Source of the DNA: Larimichthys crocea
Lineage: Eukaryota > Chordata > Actinopteri > Sciaenidae
Direction of reading: 5' to 3'
DNA: 64,000 bases
NCBI RefSeq assembly: GCF_000972845.2
Contig: NC_040029.1
Coordinates: forward strand, 2,072,975-2,136,974
This document shows, in pieces, positions 61,412 through 64,000 of the stretch. The position numbers were made by a program, and so were the translations under genes. Each line of letters opens with the position of its first letter. The first letter of the stretch is position 1. The notes below the pieces were generated by a model. That model was not told where the DNA came from. It searched no databases and saw only the letters and a list, made by a program, of their open reading frames with translations.

Positions 61412-62295
61412 GCTCAGGGAGGCTCTGAAGACAAAGTGCCTGGGTTTGTAATGCACTCCTCCAGCCTGTGGTGAACGCACACTAGCCTGGATAGAAAAGC
61501 CTCAACAGGTCAAGTTCTGTAGAGACAGAGGACGAGATCAGCAGAGGCACCGGCCTCAGCAGAACCAACTATATGCACATCATGCTGTAGTCTCCTTCAA
61601 GCTGATGAGACAGCTTAGACAGGAGTGCTGTAAAAACTGACATGGATCACTATTTATTTTCTAACAGACTGCTGCTCAGTACACTGCTGCCTTGGAGAAA
61701 TTACCTTATTATCCTTAAAACAAACTATGTGCCTTATTTCAGAACTGCAGCACTTTGACTTGTTAACTTAACCAAAGATGCTGTCTAACTCTATCCAAAG
61801 TTGCCTTTGTATACACACAGGTAGCATTGTTGCACACAACTAGTGATTACCAAATCTAAACAACTTTCAGATTTATTTAGACGACATTTATGCTGCAGCA
61901 TCATTAAACTGTACAAACTTCATTTTATACTGTTTTAGTCACTGTGATGACTGTTTTACTGATGAAATGTTTTGTTATTTACCATTTAAAATGTGTCATG
62001 ACTATCTTACATGTTAACACTATGTAGATTTTCTTTTTTTTATGTCAACTTCTGCATAAACATGTCCAAATCTGACTGCTGACGTTCTTTGGGGTCAAAC
62101 CACAGAAACAAAGGTTTTACCTTTTTATGTGACATTTTTCTTGATGGACTCAGCATTCTCTGATATTATTTGCATCTGCACTCTTTACCTAGAAGCTCTT
62201 CAGGCTCTCCACACCTTTGTGTTGCCTTGGAAAAATGTCTACTTAGATGTCATGAAGTTACTTGGAATTACAAATCAGCTTGTTTTTCACCTCAC
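61412..62295. other. tail-to-tail interval between the two abcc4 genes
   Basis: It holds the presumed 3' UTR of abcc4 (ATTAAA at 61903-61908) and, from the right, the presumed 3' end of the inverted gene. On the minus strand, open stretches near 62240-62190 or 62170-62120 could be its last exon, but none shows family similarity. Confidence 0.5.
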
Positions 62296-62830
<535 letters not shown>

Positions 62831-63024
62831 TGCCAATCACATCCTACTCTATTTTCAGGACCCACCAAACTCACTACTTAATACATCTAAAAATATATAA
62901 ACTGGTCCAAATCAACCTTTTACCTGTGACAGTTCATTCATGGAACCTTTTCAACATTTCACTTTATGGGATAAGTATCAACATCTCCTCGAGCCTATCA
63001 AAGTTTACTCAAATTTCAACCCAC

Positions 63025-64000
63025 TGTCATACATACTATCATACATAGTTACATACATACTATCATGCATACATACCATCATACATACTATCATACATAC
63101 ATACTATCAATCACACATACTATCATTCATACATAGTATCATACTATCATGCATACATACTATCATGCATACATACTATCATACATACATACGTACTATC
63201 ATAGTATCATACATACATACTATCATTCATACATACTATCATACTATCATACATACTATTATAGTATCATGCATACATACCATCATACATACAATCATAC
63301 TATCATACATTCATACATAGTATCATACTATCATACATACATACCATCACAGTATCATTCATACATAGTATCATACTATCATGCATACATACTATCATAC
63401 ATACATACATACTATCATTCATACATACTATCATACATACATAGTATCATACTATCATGCATACAATCTATCATACATACATACTATCATACATACATAC
63501 TATCATAGTATCATTCATACATACATTCATACATACTATCATAGTATCATACATACTATCATACATTCATACATAGTATCATACTATCATACATACANNN
63601 NNNNNNNNNNNNNNNNNNNNNNNNNNNNNNNNNNNNNNNNNNNNNNNNNNNNNNNNNNNNNNNNNNNNNNNNNNNNNNNNNNNNNNNNNNNNNNNNNNNN
63701 NNNNNNNNNNNNNNNNNNNNNNNNNNNNNNNNNNNNNNNNNNNNNNNNNNNNNNNTCATACTATCATACATACAATCATATTATCATGCATACATACCAT
63801 CATACATACAATCATACTATCATTCATACATATTATCATACATACTATCATAGTATCATGCATACATACTATCATACTATCATGCATACAATCTATCATG
63901 CATACATACTATCATACATACATACATTCATACATACATACTATCATTCATACATACATTCATACATAGTATCATTCATACATACATAGTATCATACATA
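63025..64000. repeat. CATA/CTATCAT tandem array, unfinished
   Basis: A long array of CATA tetramers mixed with 11-bp CATACTATCAT and ATAGTATCAT variants. It reaches the right edge and is interrupted by the gap. Long open frames of Tyr, His, Thr, Ile and Ser here are artefacts of the repeat. Confidence 0.95.
63598..63755. other. assembly gap (158 N)
   Basis: An uninterrupted run of N inside the tandem array. The length is probably an estimate, and true array size is unknown. Confidence 0.98.

Noticed and set aside
62940..63989. Long Tyr/His/Ile/Ser-rich frames
   Set aside because: Translation of the simple tandem array, one of them running through N.

Overview
This is eukaryotic, almost certainly teleost fish, nuclear DNA. 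It has vertebrate intron-exon structure with GT-AG introns, fish-type repeats (Tc1-like and hAT-like DNA transposons, tRNA-derived SINEs, LINE tails, CA microsatellites) and one assembly gap (158 N). All gene models were spliced by hand, and each complete CDS closes in frame across its exons.

Gene order is dzip1 (+, CDS 6876-14393), four claudin-10-family genes (all -, 16647-31709), abcc4/MRP4 (+, 37090-61411), and the 3' part of a second, inverted abcc4-like gene (-, 62296-62707) that continues past the right edge. From my knowledge of the human map this is the 13q32.1 block DZIP1-CLDN10-ABCC4 with the same relative orientations. The single mammalian CLDN10 is represented by four separate genes here, each with its own start, four-helix body and C-terminal tail. 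The gene nearest abcc4 (28118-31709) is the clear CLDN10b orthologue; the other three are diverged paralogues.

Region by region: 1-6000 holds no gene I can support, only repeats and unassigned sequence. 6035-6878 holds the dzip1 promoter and first exon(s), including an RFX X-box fitting a cilium gene. 7043-14393 is the dzip1 body. 14.8-16.4 kb is intergenic. 16.6-31.7 kb is the claudin cluster, with a repeat-rich gap at 24.3-27.5 kb. 31.7-36.8 kb is repeat-rich intergenic DNA. 36.85-61.4 kb is abcc4, 31 coding exons giving 1325 codons, with large introns that host hAT, Tc1-like and GC-rich foldback elements. 61.4-62.7 kb is the tail-to-tail junction with the second abcc4-like gene. 63.0-64.0 kb is a long simple tandem array that contains the gap.

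The genes are not one pathway: dzip1 works at the cilium base, the claudins in tight junctions, and abcc4 in plasma-membrane export. The points most worth follow-up are a claudin with a 139-residue Ser/Arg/Gly-rich tail, an extra intron in one claudin's first exon, a GC-AG intron in the CLDN10b orthologue, the inverted abcc4 pair with one nearly identical exon beside a strongly diverged one, and a 27-bp duplication that multiplies N-glycosylation sequons in abcc4.
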